Notes under the pieces: model-generated
Databases searched by the model: none
Seen by the model: only the letters and a program-made list of their open reading frames with translations
What the model was told of the DNA's origin: nothing
In this document: positions 60,735-61,394 of the stretch, piece after piece
Layout: every line of letters starts with the position of its first letter
Position numbering within the stretch: the first letter of the stretch is position 1
Position numbers and translations under genes: made by a program
Origin: Bacillota bacterium
GTDB lineage: Bacteria; Bacillota; Clostridia; Peptostreptococcales; Anaerovoracaceae
Direction of reading: 5' to 3'
DNA: 61,394 bases
NCBI GenBank assembly: GCA_021769295.1
Contig: JAETTD010000014.1
Location: 1-61,394 of the forward strand

Positions 60735-61262
60735 ATGAAAAAAGTTACCATTTTACTATTAGCTTTATGCTTGGTATTCCTGACAGCTTGTGGTTCATCG
60801 TCACCTACTGACGCACTTAAAGCTGATCTCGAAAACGCAAAGGCAAGTCCTGATGAAATTATCGGCGAAATCGGCGATGAAGGCTTCGGCGAAGAAGCTA
60901 CAGAAGCTCTGATAGACAAAGTTCTTGAATTCGAATATGAATTCGGTGAAGAAAAAGTTGATGGAGATACCGCAACTGTAGAAACTACCATTACTACATA
61001 TCCGTTCGGCGATATGTTTACATCCGTAATTTCAGACTTCATCACTCAGGCAATGGCAAACCCTAACATCACAGAAGACGAAATGACTGCTCTGCTTGAT
61101 GACCTGCTTATGAAGGCTATGGACGGCGCAGAAAAGACTTATGAAAAGACAATAACCATCGAACTTAAAAAAGATGGCAAGGCATGGGTAGTTCAGGAAA
61201 GCGATGAACTTTCAAATGCACTGACAGGCGGAATGTTAGATTTTGCTAACAGCATGTCCTAA
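60735..61262 (+). CDS. Lipoprotein of unknown function
   Basis: This 175-residue protein has a lipoprotein signal (ILLLALCLVFLTACGSS, lipobox LTAC) and an acidic, helical body with VDGDTATVETTITTYPF, a pattern of small clostridial lipoproteins of the DUF5105 or DUF4878 kind. AGGAGG (60720-60725) lies 9 bases before the ATG at 60735. After it (61263-61394) I see a small hairpin (AAATTACC with GGTAATTT) but no gene. Confidence 0.8.
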   Translation: MKKVTILLLALCLVFLTACGSSSPTDALKADLENAKASPDEIIGEIGDEGFGEEATEALIDKVLEFEYEFGEEKVDGDTATVETTITTYPFGDMFTSVISDFITQAMANPNITEDEMTALLDDLLMKAMDGAEKTYEKTITIELKKDGKAWVVQESDELSNALTGGMLDFANSMS

Positions 61263-61394
61263 TCAATTTAACAGAGAAGAGCCTATGAAAAAAAGTCTGT
61301 AAATTACCTTCTATGGTAATTTAGATATTGTGGGAGCATTGAAATCTCAAGCTCCCTTGATTGAAAACAGTATAATCTATCATATATTGCATGT

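Overview
The window reads as a stretch of chromosome from an anaerobic, amino-acid-fermenting low-GC Gram-positive bacterium, probably a Clostridia relative in or near the Anaerovoracaceae (Eubacteriales Family XIII). That placement is an inference. It rests on strong AGGAGG ribosome sites, T-box and S-box leaders, a CwlD-like amidase, a YabE-type G5/3D wall protein, PucR and sigma-54 regulators, and a nearly complete lysine-to-butyrate fermentation cluster. I saw no phage, insertion sequence, tRNA or rRNA gene.

Layout. From 1 to 2.1 kb there is a TraX-family membrane protein and repeat-rich DNA. From 2.1 to 19.6 kb, on the minus strand, are mainly housekeeping genes: acetyltransferase, MalY/PatB lyase, DusB, PucR regulator, FtsH, TilS, a SUKH-domain protein, a SpoIIE-type phosphatase, TatD, MetG, a kinase, aspartokinase, an ECF S component and two unknowns. 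From 19.9 to 33.4 kb are deoC plus a small membrane protein, a wall-anchored M28 peptidase, metK under a SAM-I riboswitch, two unknowns, three perfect DnaA boxes, CwlD, an AlaX editing enzyme, a tryptophan T-box driving a trpB2 broken by an in-frame TAA, and a G5/3D protein.

From 33.5 to 43.8 kb lies a catabolic cluster of unknown substrate: AspT-like transporter, TtuC-like dehydrogenase, two amidohydrolase-type enzymes, NhaC antiporter and SDR. It is divergent from a sigma-54 activator and an Asp/Glu racemase. Two -24/-12 promoters face the enzyme genes. From 44.9 to 57.9 kb lies the lysine fermentation regulon: CoA transferase, kamE, kamD, kamC, kamB, kamA, two kdd paralogues, a sigma-54 activator whose N-terminal half is a degenerate Kdd, and divergent kal. 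Sigma-54 promoters precede the second kdd and kal, with shared GYGAAC-N8-GTTCRC dyads nearby. The cleavage enzyme Kce is not in the window. From 57.9 kb to the end are a GC-rich structured spacer, a repeat array, a pseudouridine synthase, an FAD oxidoreductase and a lipoprotein.

The most unusual features are: (1) the enzyme-derived sensor in the lysine regulator, with its inferred promoter and operator set; (2) four intergenic arrays with a fixed period of about 62 bp. Three of these are four-unit arrays of 35-bp hairpins (TGCCG...CGGCA) plus 27-bp linkers. One is a seven-unit array of a different sequence with the same architecture.
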